From: an uncultured Oscillospiraceae bacterium
GTDB taxonomy: Bacteria > Bacillota > Clostridia > Oscillospirales > Acutalibacteraceae
Direction of reading: 5' to 3'
Assembly: GCA_900544375.1 (NCBI GenBank)
Contig: UQUZ01000005.1
Span: 1-64,000 of the forward strand
DNA: 64,000 nt
This document shows positions 42,504 to 52,270 of this stretch, one piece after another (the stretch's first letter is position 1; each line of letters begins with the position of its first letter). The notes under the pieces are model-generated. The model made no database searches and was not told the DNA's origin. It saw nothing but the letters and a program-made list of their open reading frames with translations. The translations under genes and the position numbers were made by a program.

Positions 42504-44990
42504 ATGTCTGATATTATCATTCAGGGAGCACGGGAAAATAATTTAAAAAACATCAATGTTCGCATTCCAAGAGGGCGGTTGACAGTGATTACCGGAGTAT
42601 CTGGTTCAGGAAAATCCACGCTGGTAATGGATGTATTGCAGCACGAGTGTATGCGGCAATACCTGACTTATGTAGATGAAAATGAAAAAGTGTTTCAAAA
42701 GCCGGCAGTGGATGCCATAAAGAATATATCACCGGTTATCAGCATCTCACAGGGGTATCAAAATAGAAATCCTCGTTCTACTCTTGGCACGATGACTGGA
42801 ATTTTAGATTTGTTGCGCTATCTTTACGCGAATTGGGGCGTGATCCGCTGCCCAGAATGCGGAACTGAAAATCTGCCGTCCCAACATACGGATACTGCTG
42901 TATGGGGAGATCGGGCGGGAAGTCCCAAAAGATGCATAGGCTGCGGCGCCCCGTTGCCGCATTTTCGCCCGTCAGATTTCTCGTTTAATACACCTCAGGG
43001 GGCCTGCGAGGCTTGCGGAGGAATGGGGAAAGAATATCGGGTGGAGGAGGATTTGCTCATTGATTGGGAACGATCCATATTAGATGGCGGCGTGCGAAGC
43101 TGGTGGAGCAACGATATCAAGAACTTTACCCAGATTTTAAAACGTGCCGCTCGGTATTATCATTTTCCGTTCCGTGAGGATGAAGCGATTGGCAAACTGT
43201 CGCCTCCTGCACAGGCATATCTTTTTTATGGTTGCCAGGATCAGGCGTTCACCCAATACTTTCCGGATAGGGAACCGCCGCAATCCACCCTAAATGGCGC
43301 GTTTCCGGGTGTTATCCATCAAGTGTATGATCAATATGTTAAAAATTTAGATAAGCCCGATTTTGTGGAACGCTATGGGCCATATATTGTGAAATCCAAA
43401 TGCCGAAAGTGCGGCGGGACACGTCTTTCTGAAAAGACGAAAGCCGTGCTGTTCGCCGGAAAAACGCTGCACGGGTTGCTGGAAATGCCTTTTGAGGATT
43501 TACTCATATGGCTGAAACAAATTGATAGATTGAAATATGGAAGCGTATTAACCGATCTGATAATTCAAAAGCTGGAGGGAATCGTTCATCTTGATTTGGG
43601 CTATCTGAGGCTAATGCAGGCAAGCCCGACGCTGTCAGGTGGAGAAATGCAGAGAATCCGGCTTTCACAGATGCTGGATTCTGAATTGTCTGGAATCATT
43701 TATATTCTGGATGAACCGACTGCCGGCTTGCATGAGGATGATACGAACCGGGTGATAGACGCAATGCGTGCCCTGCGCGAAAGGGACAATACTGTGATCG
43801 TAATAGAGCATGATACACAGGTAATCCGCGCCGCGGACTATATCGTCGAAATTGGCCCAGGTGCAGGAAGAGAAGGCGGAGAGGTTGTGTATCAAGGGCC
43901 GGCGGCGAATATTTCACAGGCTTCCGGATCTATCATACGGGGCTATCTGGAGGAGACGTTTCACTTGCCCGCGTGTCCGGCGCGCAGCTTCTCCGATTTG
44001 CTGACTGTAAAGCATGCGGACTCCAATAATTTGAAGGATTTAACCGTGCATATACCGCTCAACGCGATGGTGCTTGTTACCGGGGTTTCAGGAAGCGGGA
44101 AGTCCTCGTTGGTTTTCGATGAAATTTTGCCCGCTTTGGAAGCAGCTTTTCAGGGTAAGGCTTGCAACGGGATTTTGGAGGGATGGAGAAAGCTGGATGG
44201 CGTCGTATCCTTCCGTCAAGGTGCATTATATGGAAACTCCAGATCTAACGTGGCGACCTATATCGATGTGTATCAGAATATACGAGAGCTATATGAGAAT
44301 CAAAAAGCAGCAGCTGAGCGTACGCTCACCAAAAAAAGCTTTTCTTTTAATGTGCCTGGCGGGCGCTGTGAAGTCTGCCACGGCGCGGGAACGGTGGATG
44401 CGGGTTTGCCTTTTCTGGAGGGCATGCAAAGCATATGCCCGAGTTGTGGTGGGCAGCGATTTAAAGACGAAGTCTTGGAGGTGACCTATCAAAACAAGAA
44501 TATCGCACAGGTTCTAAAAATGACAGGAAAAGAGGCTATGGAGTTTTTTAAAAGTATTTCTAAAGTAGAACGAAAACTAAAAGTGTTATGTGAAATTGGG
44601 TTGGGTTATCTGCCGCTGGGCAGTATGCTCAACACGTTGTCTGGAGGGGAGTGCCAGAGGCTTCGTTTGGCAAAGGAATTGATCAAAAAAAAACGAGGGC
44701 ATATCCTCTATGTATTTGATGAACCTACGACAGGCCTACACCCTCAGGACGTCAGGGCGATTATGCGGATGTTTGGAAGGCTAGTGGATTCGGGCAACAG
44801 CCTGATTATTATCGAGCACAATATGAGCGTGATATCGCAGGCAGATTATATCATAGATCTTGGGCCTCAAGGCGGCGAAAAGGGCGGTAATCTGCTGTAT
44901 GAAGGGCCTCTGCCGGGGCTTTTGGATGTAATGGGTTCTGCAACGGGGGGCTGTCTGAAGGCTTATATTGATCCATCATGGAAAGGATGA
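42504..44990 (+). CDS. UvrA2/DrrC-like ABC protein (candidate self-resistance)
   Basis: 828 residues. Two ABC ATPase halves: Walker A GVSGSGKSTL and GVSGSGKSSLVFD, signatures LSGGEMQRIRL and LSGGECQRLRLAKEL, Walker B IYILDEPTAGLHEDD and LYVFDEPTTGLHPQD. Zinc modules RCPECG...CIGCG and CEVCHGAG...CPSCGGQRF are kept. The segment between YANWGVIRCPEC and HFRPSDFSFNTPQGACEACG is only about 50 residues, whereas canonical UvrA has the UvrB-binding domain there. That absence and the length are the hallmarks of class II UvrA. Relatives DrrC (daunorubicin) and Ecm16 (echinomycin) protect producers from DNA-binding antibiotics. Start at 42504 with GGCAGGA upstream. Confidence 0.93.
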   Translation: MSDIIIQGARENNLKNINVRIPRGRLTVITGVSGSGKSTLVMDVLQHECMRQYLTYVDENEKVFQKPAVDAIKNISPVISISQGYQNRNPRSTLGTMTGILDLLRYLYANWGVIRCPECGTENLPSQHTDTAVWGDRAGSPKRCIGCGAPLPHFRPSDFSFNTPQGACEACGGMGKEYRVEEDLLIDWERSILDGGVRSWWSNDIKNFTQILKRAARYYHFPFREDEAIGKLSPPAQAYLFYGCQDQAFTQYFPDREPPQSTLNGAFPGVIHQVYDQYVKNLDKPDFVERYGPYIVKSKCRKCGGTRLSEKTKAVLFAGKTLHGLLEMPFEDLLIWLKQIDRLKYGSVLTDLIIQKLEGIVHLDLGYLRLMQASPTLSGGEMQRIRLSQMLDSELSGIIYILDEPTAGLHEDDTNRVIDAMRALRERDNTVIVIEHDTQVIRAADYIVEIGPGAGREGGEVVYQGPAANISQASGSIIRGYLEETFHLPACPARSFSDLLTVKHADSNNLKDLTVHIPLNAMVLVTGVSGSGKSSLVFDEILPALEAAFQGKACNGILEGWRKLDGVVSFRQGALYGNSRSNVATYIDVYQNIRELYENQKAAAERTLTKKSFSFNVPGGRCEVCHGAGTVDAGLPFLEGMQSICPSCGGQRFKDEVLEVTYQNKNIAQVLKMTGKEAMEFFKSISKVERKLKVLCEIGLGYLPLGSMLNTLSGGECQRLRLAKELIKKKRGHILYVFDEPTTGLHPQDVRAIMRMFGRLVDSGNSLIIIEHNMSVISQADYIIDLGPQGGEKGGNLLYEGPLPGLLDVMGSATGGCLKAYIDPSWKG

Positions 44991-44997
44991 GAAATTA

Positions 44998-45231
44998 ATG
45001 ATGAAAATAGAAGACTTGATTAAAATCGCAGAAAATTTTACAGAGCAGCATCCGGTTCTTCCGGAGAGCAATTTAAAAGATTTGGGAATCAACTCGATCA
45101 AGTGCATTGAAATGCTGGTGGAGATTGAAGATTTATATGGGGTTGAGTTCCCAGAAGATGAAGTGAAGGAAGAGCTGTTTGTCAATGTACAGAATATATT
45201 CAATACATTAACACGCATTGCGCAAAGCTAA
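44998..45231 (+). CDS. Acyl carrier protein 2
   Basis: 77 residues (76 if ATG 45001 is used). Carrier motif LGINSIKCIEMLVEIED with S33 as phosphopantetheine site, again with Asn before Ser. Acidic helix II and III typical of ACPs. Begins 7 nt after the UvrA-like gene and precedes the BtrH_N-like gene by 17 nt, suggesting it supplies the acyl group to that protein. Confidence 0.9.
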   Translation: MMKIEDLIKIAENFTEQHPVLPESNLKDLGINSIKCIEMLVEIEDLYGVEFPEDEVKEELFVNVQNIFNTLTRIAQS

Positions 45232-45248
45232 TTTGCCGGAGGACCAGA

Positions 45249-46178
45249 GTGAATAAACAACTTCAGCTTACACCGTGCCCGGAAATTTATTTCAAGGATT
45301 GCTTTCAGAATATTATTTTTACTATTCTACATACGCATTCCTGCGGCCTTCCAGGCCTGTTTTATAAGGACACGTTTACTTTTGAGTACTTGCGTACACA
45401 AGGGCTTTTATGCAACCGCGACAGGGAGAGTATCAGCCTGCATGCACTGCTGGGCACATATGGCGTTGAGCTGCGCGAGCTGCTTTATCAGCGTGAAGAA
45501 CTGACGGCATTGATCACGAAGGCGATCCAGCAGGATTATTACGTGATTCTGGATACGAATGATCTTGAAAACGTTCATAAACCAGATGCCAATGAGGTGC
45601 GGGCGCAATCGCAGTATCATTTTATTCTGATCATAGGCGTTGACACGCAAGGCCGGCAGATGATCGTTTATGACAGTAAATTCCGCAACACACTAAATTA
45701 CGGAATTTTTCCGCTGGATTATGACGAGGTGCTTCAAAGCACCGCCGGAAAATATGCGCTTAATCGCATTCATCTTGTAGGGCTCCAGCATCTTACCGCA
45801 GCGAATCCGGAACCTAAATCGGGGTGGAGCAGGAAATGGATATGCCATTCGATTAAACAGTTAGAGCTTTATCAGGCATATAGAGAAGAAAATCCATTGA
45901 CCAGGCTGGATCAGATCAAAAACCAGAGTGAATTGTTAAACGATATCATCAATCGGAAAAGGTTGCAGTGCTATTTTATTGAACATTATTGGCAGGATTC
46001 GGAACTTTCCTGCCGGCTTGAGGAGATATATCAAGCGTTTTATTCGCTCCGTGTCATTTATCAAAAGGCTTTGGTTCGTAGAAAATGGTGTGAAAAGGAT
46101 CAGATTGCTGCCGGAGCATATTGGCAACGGATTGTAACGATGGAGCGGCTTGCAGCAGGGCGTCTGCCATCACAATAA
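45249..46178 (+). CDS. BtrH_N / C39-like acyltransferase candidate 1
   Basis: 309 residues, GTG start with GCCGGAGGA upstream. The N-terminal half resembles the BtrH_N family (papain/C39-like fold; BtrH transfers an acyl chain from the ACP BtrI to an aminoglycoside in butirosin synthesis). A triad-like set is visible: C18 in FKDCFQNIIFTIL, H124 in QYHFILIIGVD and D142 in IVYDSKF. The C-terminal half is helical. Located between two ACP genes, which fits an acyl-ACP-dependent transferase. The family assignment is by motif pattern, not by a search. Confidence 0.6.
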   Translation: MNKQLQLTPCPEIYFKDCFQNIIFTILHTHSCGLPGLFYKDTFTFEYLRTQGLLCNRDRESISLHALLGTYGVELRELLYQREELTALITKAIQQDYYVILDTNDLENVHKPDANEVRAQSQYHFILIIGVDTQGRQMIVYDSKFRNTLNYGIFPLDYDEVLQSTAGKYALNRIHLVGLQHLTAANPEPKSGWSRKWICHSIKQLELYQAYREENPLTRLDQIKNQSELLNDIINRKRLQCYFIEHYWQDSELSCRLEEIYQAFYSLRVIYQKALVRRKWCEKDQIAAGAYWQRIVTMERLAAGRLPSQ

Positions 46179-46198
46179 TAAAAAGGTGGGTTTTCAAA

Positions 46199-46444
46199 AT
46201 GACAGATATAGAAAACACAGTGCTAGGTATTGTTCAGGATACAGCAGACTATCTGGACGAGCCTGTGCTTCTCTCCAGCCGTTTTATGGATATTGGTATT
46301 AATTCGGTATTGTTTATTAAAATTATTGTTAACGTTGAGGATACGTATGATCTGGAGATCTCAGAGGTAGAAATTGTGCGCTTGCTAGAAGAAAATGTGA
46401 GCAGCCTTGCTCAATATATTCAGAAAGAGGTTGCGCAAAAATGA
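46199..46444 (+). CDS. Acyl carrier protein 3
   Basis: 81 residues. Carrier motif MDIGINSVLFIKIIVNVED with S36; Asn precedes Ser as in the other two. AAGGTGGG upstream of ATG 46199; the frame from 46121 is not conserved. Its stop overlaps the start of the glycosyltransferase gene by 4 nt. Confidence 0.88.
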   Translation: MTDIENTVLGIVQDTADYLDEPVLLSSRFMDIGINSVLFIKIIVNVEDTYDLEISEVEIVRLLEENVSSLAQYIQKEVAQK

Positions 46445-47481
46445 AAGCATTTGTGTACTGCGCAGTTGGTGACGTCCGGTTTAAGAGGGAGAGCATGTAC
46501 TCCATTGCCACGCTGCATCCCTATTTGGAACACAGCCTTGGGGAGTATCGGATTTTGGTGGTGACGGATGATCCGGGTGTGTACGCTCCTGTTTCTTCCT
46601 ACCCTGAGCTTATTTTACTGCCGATAAGCAGCCAGACGGTTGATGATTGGACGCTACAGGGCGTTTACATGCCAAGGGCAAAAATTGAATGCCTGGCATA
46701 CTGCTTTGAGCAATTTCATTGTGATCTGATTTTTCTGGATACAGATACCTTAGTGCTGGCGGATCCGACCGGGCTTTTTGATGCCTTGAGGGAGTGCTAT
46801 CTGCTTCATTCGCCCTGTACCAGTGTTCAGAAAGGATTGGATGTCGTCCGCGATGTGCCTGCTGGGTTGATTACAGCGGAATCTCTTGTGCGGCTGAATT
46901 TTTATAAAAACATTTGGGAAAAAGGTTTTATTTTTCGTGGCCGGTATCCGATATCGAAGGATTTTATCCCCTACAATTCCGGCGTCATAGGGATGGATGA
47001 TGCATCATACCGCATGCTATCCGAGGTTTTGGAACTGTCGGATTGTATTTTAGATCATTATCAGTACCTTTGTGCAGAAGAATTCGCATTTACTTATTTT
47101 ATGGACGCTGCCCGTAATATCGTGACGGCGGAGGCTCCAATTTATCACTATCCGGGTGCAAAATACACACGCCATCTTGCTGCACAATTGCTGAACATGC
47201 ATTTGGGAGAGGATTGGGATAATAGCATTCGTTTTTTTGAATCCTATAAGATTCCACTGCCCTCGGAGCTACAGGTAACGCTTGCAGATGTACCTTCTTT
47301 TGTACGATTTATCCAAGTGACCTCCAGTAAGACGCAAAAACCATTGCAAGATATCTCATTTGAGGAAATGCATATTTATATCAATGAGGATAGCCCTTAC
47401 TTCTCGCGGGAGAACTTGTTGTCCTCCTACAGGCACTATTATAAAAAGGTTCGGGCGCTCCAACAGGTAAAGGAATGGTGA
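46441..47481 (+). CDS. GT-A glycosyltransferase with DxD motif (GT8-like)
   Basis: 346 residues. N-terminal nucleotide-binding start MKAFVYCAVGDVRF, and a clear metal-binding DxD in FLDTDTLVLADP (D100, D102); PYNSGVIGMDD is like the acceptor/donor loop of GT8-type enzymes. Likely transfers a sugar from an NDP-sugar. It is followed 4 nt later by a carbamoyltransferase, and the same order of genes recurs at 49404-52165. Confidence 0.78.
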   Translation: MKAFVYCAVGDVRFKRESMYSIATLHPYLEHSLGEYRILVVTDDPGVYAPVSSYPELILLPISSQTVDDWTLQGVYMPRAKIECLAYCFEQFHCDLIFLDTDTLVLADPTGLFDALRECYLLHSPCTSVQKGLDVVRDVPAGLITAESLVRLNFYKNIWEKGFIFRGRYPISKDFIPYNSGVIGMDDASYRMLSEVLELSDCILDHYQYLCAEEFAFTYFMDAARNIVTAEAPIYHYPGAKYTRHLAAQLLNMHLGEDWDNSIRFFESYKIPLPSELQVTLADVPSFVRFIQVTSSKTQKPLQDISFEEMHIYINEDSPYFSRENLLSSYRHYYKKVRALQQVKEW

Positions 47482-47485
47482 AAAA

Positions 47486-49399
47486 ATGAAAAACGGTTAT
47501 TATATGTCCGCTTATCTTGCTGCCCATCCATTATCATACCTTGAAAAAACGCCGATCCGGCATGATGAAAATCTGGCGTTATGGTATGTAGAGGGAAATG
47601 AAGTTCAGCTCATCAAATATTGGGAACTGGAGAGAATCACAGGCTTCAAACAGCATACCTTGTCCTTTTTTTCAAAATCGGATATGGAGGCCTTTGTAAA
47701 CGGGCTGCTAAAGTCATATGACCTGACACTGGACGATCTGGTGGAAGTATGGGGAACGCCAGAGCTTGAAAAGGAGCCGGTAAAATATCTCACAGAGATG
47801 CAGAAAGACAGCGCAATCCACACCGTTGCGCACTTATATAGCGGTTTGCTTTCTGATACAGAGCTGTTTCATAAAAGCAATATCGTAGCGTTAGCGGTGG
47901 ATGGAGGACCGGATGGCTATATTTCCAACCGCTATGTAGATATGCCCTTCCTTGGGGCCGTATCCAATCAGGGAATACTGCGGGGGATGAAGGCGATTTC
48001 CTCACCGGGAATTCTATGGGAGCTCGCTAAGTCGGATTTGGGGCTCAGAGAGGGCACTCTGATGGCGCTTGCATCAGCCAGCAAAAGCGTTTATTTTATG
48101 GATAACCTTCCGGACTATTCCTTTTCTAGGCTACAGAAGATTTTAGATGTCCAGAAGCTTTATCACCGGCTAAAAAAAGAGGTGTTTTCTGTTCACGAGG
48201 CAGATGCCGGGACCCGCTTTAATGTCTTTGATCCCGCATTTACACAACAGGAAAATAAAACCAGCATGCTGATGAAAATTATTCAGGAGATCTCCGAACG
48301 TACAATGGTAGCAAATATTCAGAGCTTGCTGGAAACATATCCTGTTGATCCGTCAGAGTCCTATTTATCGATTACAGGAGGATATGCGCTGAACTGCCCG
48401 ACCAACTCTAAGCTCATGAAGGAATTTGGGTTTCGCGGCTTTACGTCCCCGCCCTGTGTAAGTGATTGCGGAATTTCGTATGGGATTGGGCTAATGATGT
48501 TTTATCTGCGCAATCCAAATTTTCATTTCAAGCTGCAAAATGCATTTTATGGAGAAACCTCCTGCTTTGATCAGAAGGTCCAAACGGAATTTAATCAATA
48601 TATTGAAAGCATTGCACCGCTGGATGAGTCTATTTTCGTGCAGGATCTGGAAGAAGGCCCGGTTGGATGGCTTGACGGTGAGGCAGAGATCGGGCCGCGT
48701 GCCTTGGGGCACCGCAGTATCCTTGGCGATCCAAGGCAGGAGCGGACAAAGGAGCTACTGAATCAGATCAAGCAAAGAGAATGGTGGCGGCCCGTTGCTC
48801 CCATTATCCTGGAAGAGAAGGTCGGAGAGTGGTTTGAGGAGGCTTACGCCTCACCCTATATGCTGCATACGTTCCGAATCCGTCAGGAAAAGGCTGAGTT
48901 GGTGCCGGCGATCTTACATTTGGACCAGAGCGCCCGTGTGCAGACGCTGAACAGAGAGTCAAATGAAAGGCTTTATCGACTGATATCGGCATTCTATCGA
49001 TCGTCTGGTGTGCCGATGATCTGCAATACCTCTTTGAACGATCGCGGTGAACCGATCGTAAATACAGCATCGGAGTGCCTTCATTTCTGTATATCCAAAC
49101 AATTGAATACCGTTTATATCAATGGGTTGAGGATTCGGCTGAAAAATCAGTCTGATTATCCGCGAAAAGGGCTTTATCCAAGAAATACCCAGTATTTTGA
49201 CCAATTTGACGGCGAGGAAAGGAGGCGCTTAGTCGCACAGTATAATCCGGTTGGCCTAGATGCCAATCTGCTAAAATATTACTTTGAATTTTACTGTATT
49301 TTTAAGGATATTGATTTGCGCAATCCCAAAGATGTGAGGCGGTTTTATAGATTGCTTGCTCTCCTTGATATGGAAAAGACAAATCGGGCAGGGGAGTAG
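47486..49399 (+). CDS. TobZ/NodU/CmcH-type O-carbamoyltransferase 1
   Basis: 637 residues. N-terminal Kae1-like half with the metal site motif IHTVAHLYSG (H112, H116) and ALAVDGGPDG; C-terminal carbamoyl-transfer half with GPRALGHRSILGDPR, WWRPVAPIIL and CNTSLNDRGEPIV. These enzymes use carbamoyl phosphate and ATP to carbamoylate a hydroxyl, often of a sugar. The N-terminus (MKNGYYMSAY) is nearly the same as that of the second copy at 50222. Follows a glycosyltransferase by 4 nt, so the sugar just added may be the acceptor. Confidence 0.92.
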   Translation: MKNGYYMSAYLAAHPLSYLEKTPIRHDENLALWYVEGNEVQLIKYWELERITGFKQHTLSFFSKSDMEAFVNGLLKSYDLTLDDLVEVWGTPELEKEPVKYLTEMQKDSAIHTVAHLYSGLLSDTELFHKSNIVALAVDGGPDGYISNRYVDMPFLGAVSNQGILRGMKAISSPGILWELAKSDLGLREGTLMALASASKSVYFMDNLPDYSFSRLQKILDVQKLYHRLKKEVFSVHEADAGTRFNVFDPAFTQQENKTSMLMKIIQEISERTMVANIQSLLETYPVDPSESYLSITGGYALNCPTNSKLMKEFGFRGFTSPPCVSDCGISYGIGLMMFYLRNPNFHFKLQNAFYGETSCFDQKVQTEFNQYIESIAPLDESIFVQDLEEGPVGWLDGEAEIGPRALGHRSILGDPRQERTKELLNQIKQREWWRPVAPIILEEKVGEWFEEAYASPYMLHTFRIRQEKAELVPAILHLDQSARVQTLNRESNERLYRLISAFYRSSGVPMICNTSLNDRGEPIVNTASECLHFCISKQLNTVYINGLRIRLKNQSDYPRKGLYPRNTQYFDQFDGEERRRLVAQYNPVGLDANLLKYYFEFYCIFKDIDLRNPKDVRRFYRLLALLDMEKTNRAGE

Positions 49400-49403
49400 C
49401 TGA

Positions 49404-50225
49404 ATGAAAGTCATGATTATTTCGCCAATTCGACAAAATCCGGAGGTGTTAGGCCTTTTTCTGAAAAGCCTCAGCGCCCTTGCCATTCAATACCGTAACC
49501 AAATTGAGATCGCCTATTATTTCGCAGATGACAATGTCGAGCGTCAATCTACTGCGCTGCTGTATTCCTTCCAAAAAACGATGGCGCAAGCCCCCTACCA
49601 ATGCGATGTTTTTATCGCGCGGTCGGAATCGGAACATACGGATTGTGTTCATGACTGGACACCACAGAAGATCCTGAAAATGGTACATTTGCGAAACGGG
49701 ATGATTCAGGCCGTCCGGCCAATGCAATGGGATTTTTTGCTGACGATCGATTCGGATATCATTCTGCATCCGGATTCCCTTCCTGAGATGCTGCTGGAGC
49801 AGAAAAGCATCATATCACCGCTTCATTGGACCAACATACGAAAAGGCTGCCATCCCAATGTATGGTTGTATGATATTTGGGATTTTGCTTATAGAGAATA
49901 TTTTGGAGAGCATGTCAGCAGGGTGAAAAAGCTTTACAGGATGAATTTGTTTTTTGAAAAGCTTGCCGTACCCGGCGTATATCAAGTAGGTGGCGCATGC
50001 GGATGCTGCTGTATCAGCCGGGATTGCATTGAAAAGGGGCTCGATTACAGTGTGATTCCGAGTACGACGATTATCAGTGAGGACTATAATTTTTGTTTGC
50101 GCGCATCGGTGCTTGGGCTGGATATATATGTAGATACGCGCCACCCCGCATTTCATCTTTACGAGCCGGAGCAAATGGCCGGTGCAGTAGACTTTTATAA
50201 GAAATGGTACGGTGATACGATATGA
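49404..50225 (+). CDS. GT-A glycosyltransferase (GT2-like)
   Basis: 273 residues. Start MKVMIISPIRQN and DSD metal site in LLTIDSDIILHPDS (D116, D118), with a later GGACGCCCISRDCIEKG and SEDYNFCLRA typical of the GT2 acceptor region. Short for a GT2, with no membrane helix, so a cytosolic enzyme. The stop overlaps the next carbamoyltransferase start (ATGA). Confidence 0.78.
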   Translation: MKVMIISPIRQNPEVLGLFLKSLSALAIQYRNQIEIAYYFADDNVERQSTALLYSFQKTMAQAPYQCDVFIARSESEHTDCVHDWTPQKILKMVHLRNGMIQAVRPMQWDFLLTIDSDIILHPDSLPEMLLEQKSIISPLHWTNIRKGCHPNVWLYDIWDFAYREYFGEHVSRVKKLYRMNLFFEKLAVPGVYQVGGACGCCCISRDCIEKGLDYSVIPSTTIISEDYNFCLRASVLGLDIYVDTRHPAFHLYEPEQMAGAVDFYKKWYGDTI

Positions 50226-52165
50226 AAAATGGATATTATCTGTCTGTTTATTCTGAAGTGGACCCAGTTGCAAATATGCTTCAGATTTCACAGCGGCACG
50301 ACCATAATATGGCTTTGTGGCATAAGGAAGCCAAACGGGTAACGCTGCTGCGCCATTGGGAATTAGAGCGCTTTACAGGCTTTAAACAGCATTCTATTGC
50401 TTTTTTCAGCCGGGATGATTACTTGGGCTTTATTCAGAAAAGGCTTGCGGAATATGGGCTGTCACTGGTTGATATCGTCGAGATCTTTGGAGACCCCTGT
50501 GCGAGTGAGCGATCAGCATGTTTGGCCGCCGTACATCAGTATTCGGATATTTCTAACCATGCGATTTTTCATTTGTACGCCTCTCTTTTATCGGATACCA
50601 AACTGTTTCATAACGAAACGGTAGTAGCTCTGGCCATGGATGGAGCTCCTGACATCGTGCTGGACGGCAGCTCCAGAGATAAGAAATATTATTGCGGTGC
50701 TGTATCTATCCGTGGAAATATAGAGGTGTTTCCAGTTGCTTCTCCCGGTATGTACTGGACGGCGGCAACCCGCATTTTCCACTTGCGGGAGGGGACGCTT
50801 ATGGCGTTGGCCTCCGCCTCTGAGTCTGTAACACTGGAAAACGACTTTTTTGTCGACAAGATTTATGACCGCAAAAGCAGCGAAAAAGTTTTTTTGCAAA
50901 TTCAGAAGCTGGCGGATCGGATTATGGCTTACAGCGCGGAGGATGCCGGCATTAAATTTAGCGGTTTTGATCCGAGGTTTTCGGAGGAAGAAAACAAGAT
51001 CAGCATGGTCATGAAGCTCATTCAAACATTTTCAATCCATGTTGTTGAGGAGGAAATAGACGCCATCTTGCAGAAGTATGGGTTGCGTGGGCAGGAATGT
51101 GTTCTTTCGTTAGGCGGTGGCTATGCTCTTAATTGTCCGACAAACACCTATTTGATGCAAAAATATCAGTTCAAGAATTTTCTGTCGGTTCCCTGCGTCA
51201 GCGATTCTGGGCTTTCTGTTGGAATTGGGCTTTATTCTTTTTATCGGGACGATCCATCTTTTGAATTTCAATTTGAAAACGCGTTTTATGGAAATGCGTA
51301 TCCCGCGGCAAATATCCTGTGCGGTGAAAGGATAAGGTCGTTTATTGATTCGGTTTCCGATCAGGGCGATCCCGTGCAGGATTTGATGGATGGTCCGATC
51401 GTGTGGTATGACGGGCAGTCAGAATCAGGGCCGAGAGCATTGGGGCACCGCAGTATCATTGCAGACCCCAGATCCATCAGGAATAAAGATCTCATTAACC
51501 TCTATAAGCAGCGTCAATGGTGGCGACCGGTTGCACCGATCATACTAGAGGATTTCTTGGAGGAATGGTTTGAAAATGCATATCCATCCCCCTATATGCT
51601 GAATAATTTTGTGATACGCCAAGAGAAAAAAGAGTTGGTGCCTGCAATCCTTCATTTAGATTTGACCGCCCGCGTGCAGACGATCAATCAGGAAAGTGAC
51701 GAAGCACTCTATCATGTAATCCAGAATTTTTATGAAAGGACTGGTATACCAATCGTTTGTAATACATCGCTCAATGATAGGGGCGAGCCGATCATAGAAA
51801 CAGTAGAGCAGGCATTTAATTTTGCCTTACGAAAAAAAATTGAGGTAGTTTATGTGGATGGCCTGCGTGTTAAACTAAAAAATCATTTGGCTTATGAGTT
51901 AACAGAGCCTCTCACGAGGGATGAGTCAGAGTTTTCGCATTATACAGGGTCCGAGAAGCTGATGGAGCAATATAATCCATTCCATTTGAACCACACTGAA
52001 TATTATCTGTATAAATTTTATGATTTTATGTCCGGCTACGACATTCGAAAAGAAACGGATGCGCGTAAGATTAAACGTATGTGTAAAAAAATCAACGACC
52101 TAATGCCGCTGAAAAAGCTGGTAGTCGATTTTCTGAAATCCTCTGAAAAACAGATGAATATTTGA
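50222..52165 (+). CDS. TobZ/NodU/CmcH-type O-carbamoyltransferase 2
   Basis: 647 residues, paralogue of the 47486 product. Motifs: NHAIFHLYASLLSD (H113, H117), ALAMDGAPD, SGPRALGHRSIIADPR, WWRPVAPIIL, CNTSLNDRGEPII. It begins inside the stop of the glycosyltransferase upstream. The two copies differ in the middle and could modify two different hydroxyls. Followed after 105 bp by the last cluster gene. Confidence 0.92.
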   Translation: MKNGYYLSVYSEVDPVANMLQISQRHDHNMALWHKEAKRVTLLRHWELERFTGFKQHSIAFFSRDDYLGFIQKRLAEYGLSLVDIVEIFGDPCASERSACLAAVHQYSDISNHAIFHLYASLLSDTKLFHNETVVALAMDGAPDIVLDGSSRDKKYYCGAVSIRGNIEVFPVASPGMYWTAATRIFHLREGTLMALASASESVTLENDFFVDKIYDRKSSEKVFLQIQKLADRIMAYSAEDAGIKFSGFDPRFSEEENKISMVMKLIQTFSIHVVEEEIDAILQKYGLRGQECVLSLGGGYALNCPTNTYLMQKYQFKNFLSVPCVSDSGLSVGIGLYSFYRDDPSFEFQFENAFYGNAYPAANILCGERIRSFIDSVSDQGDPVQDLMDGPIVWYDGQSESGPRALGHRSIIADPRSIRNKDLINLYKQRQWWRPVAPIILEDFLEEWFENAYPSPYMLNNFVIRQEKKELVPAILHLDLTARVQTINQESDEALYHVIQNFYERTGIPIVCNTSLNDRGEPIIETVEQAFNFALRKKIEVVYVDGLRVKLKNHLAYELTEPLTRDESEFSHYTGSEKLMEQYNPFHLNHTEYYLYKFYDFMSGYDIRKETDARKIKRMCKKINDLMPLKKLVVDFLKSSEKQMNI

Positions 52166-52270
52166 TTTGGCATATCACCCCATAGGGGGTTGTATGCTTC
52201 CCCACACTTATGCAGGCTTGTAAATTCACTCTATTTTCCAAAATAAAATAAATAAAAAGGATGCAGAGTT

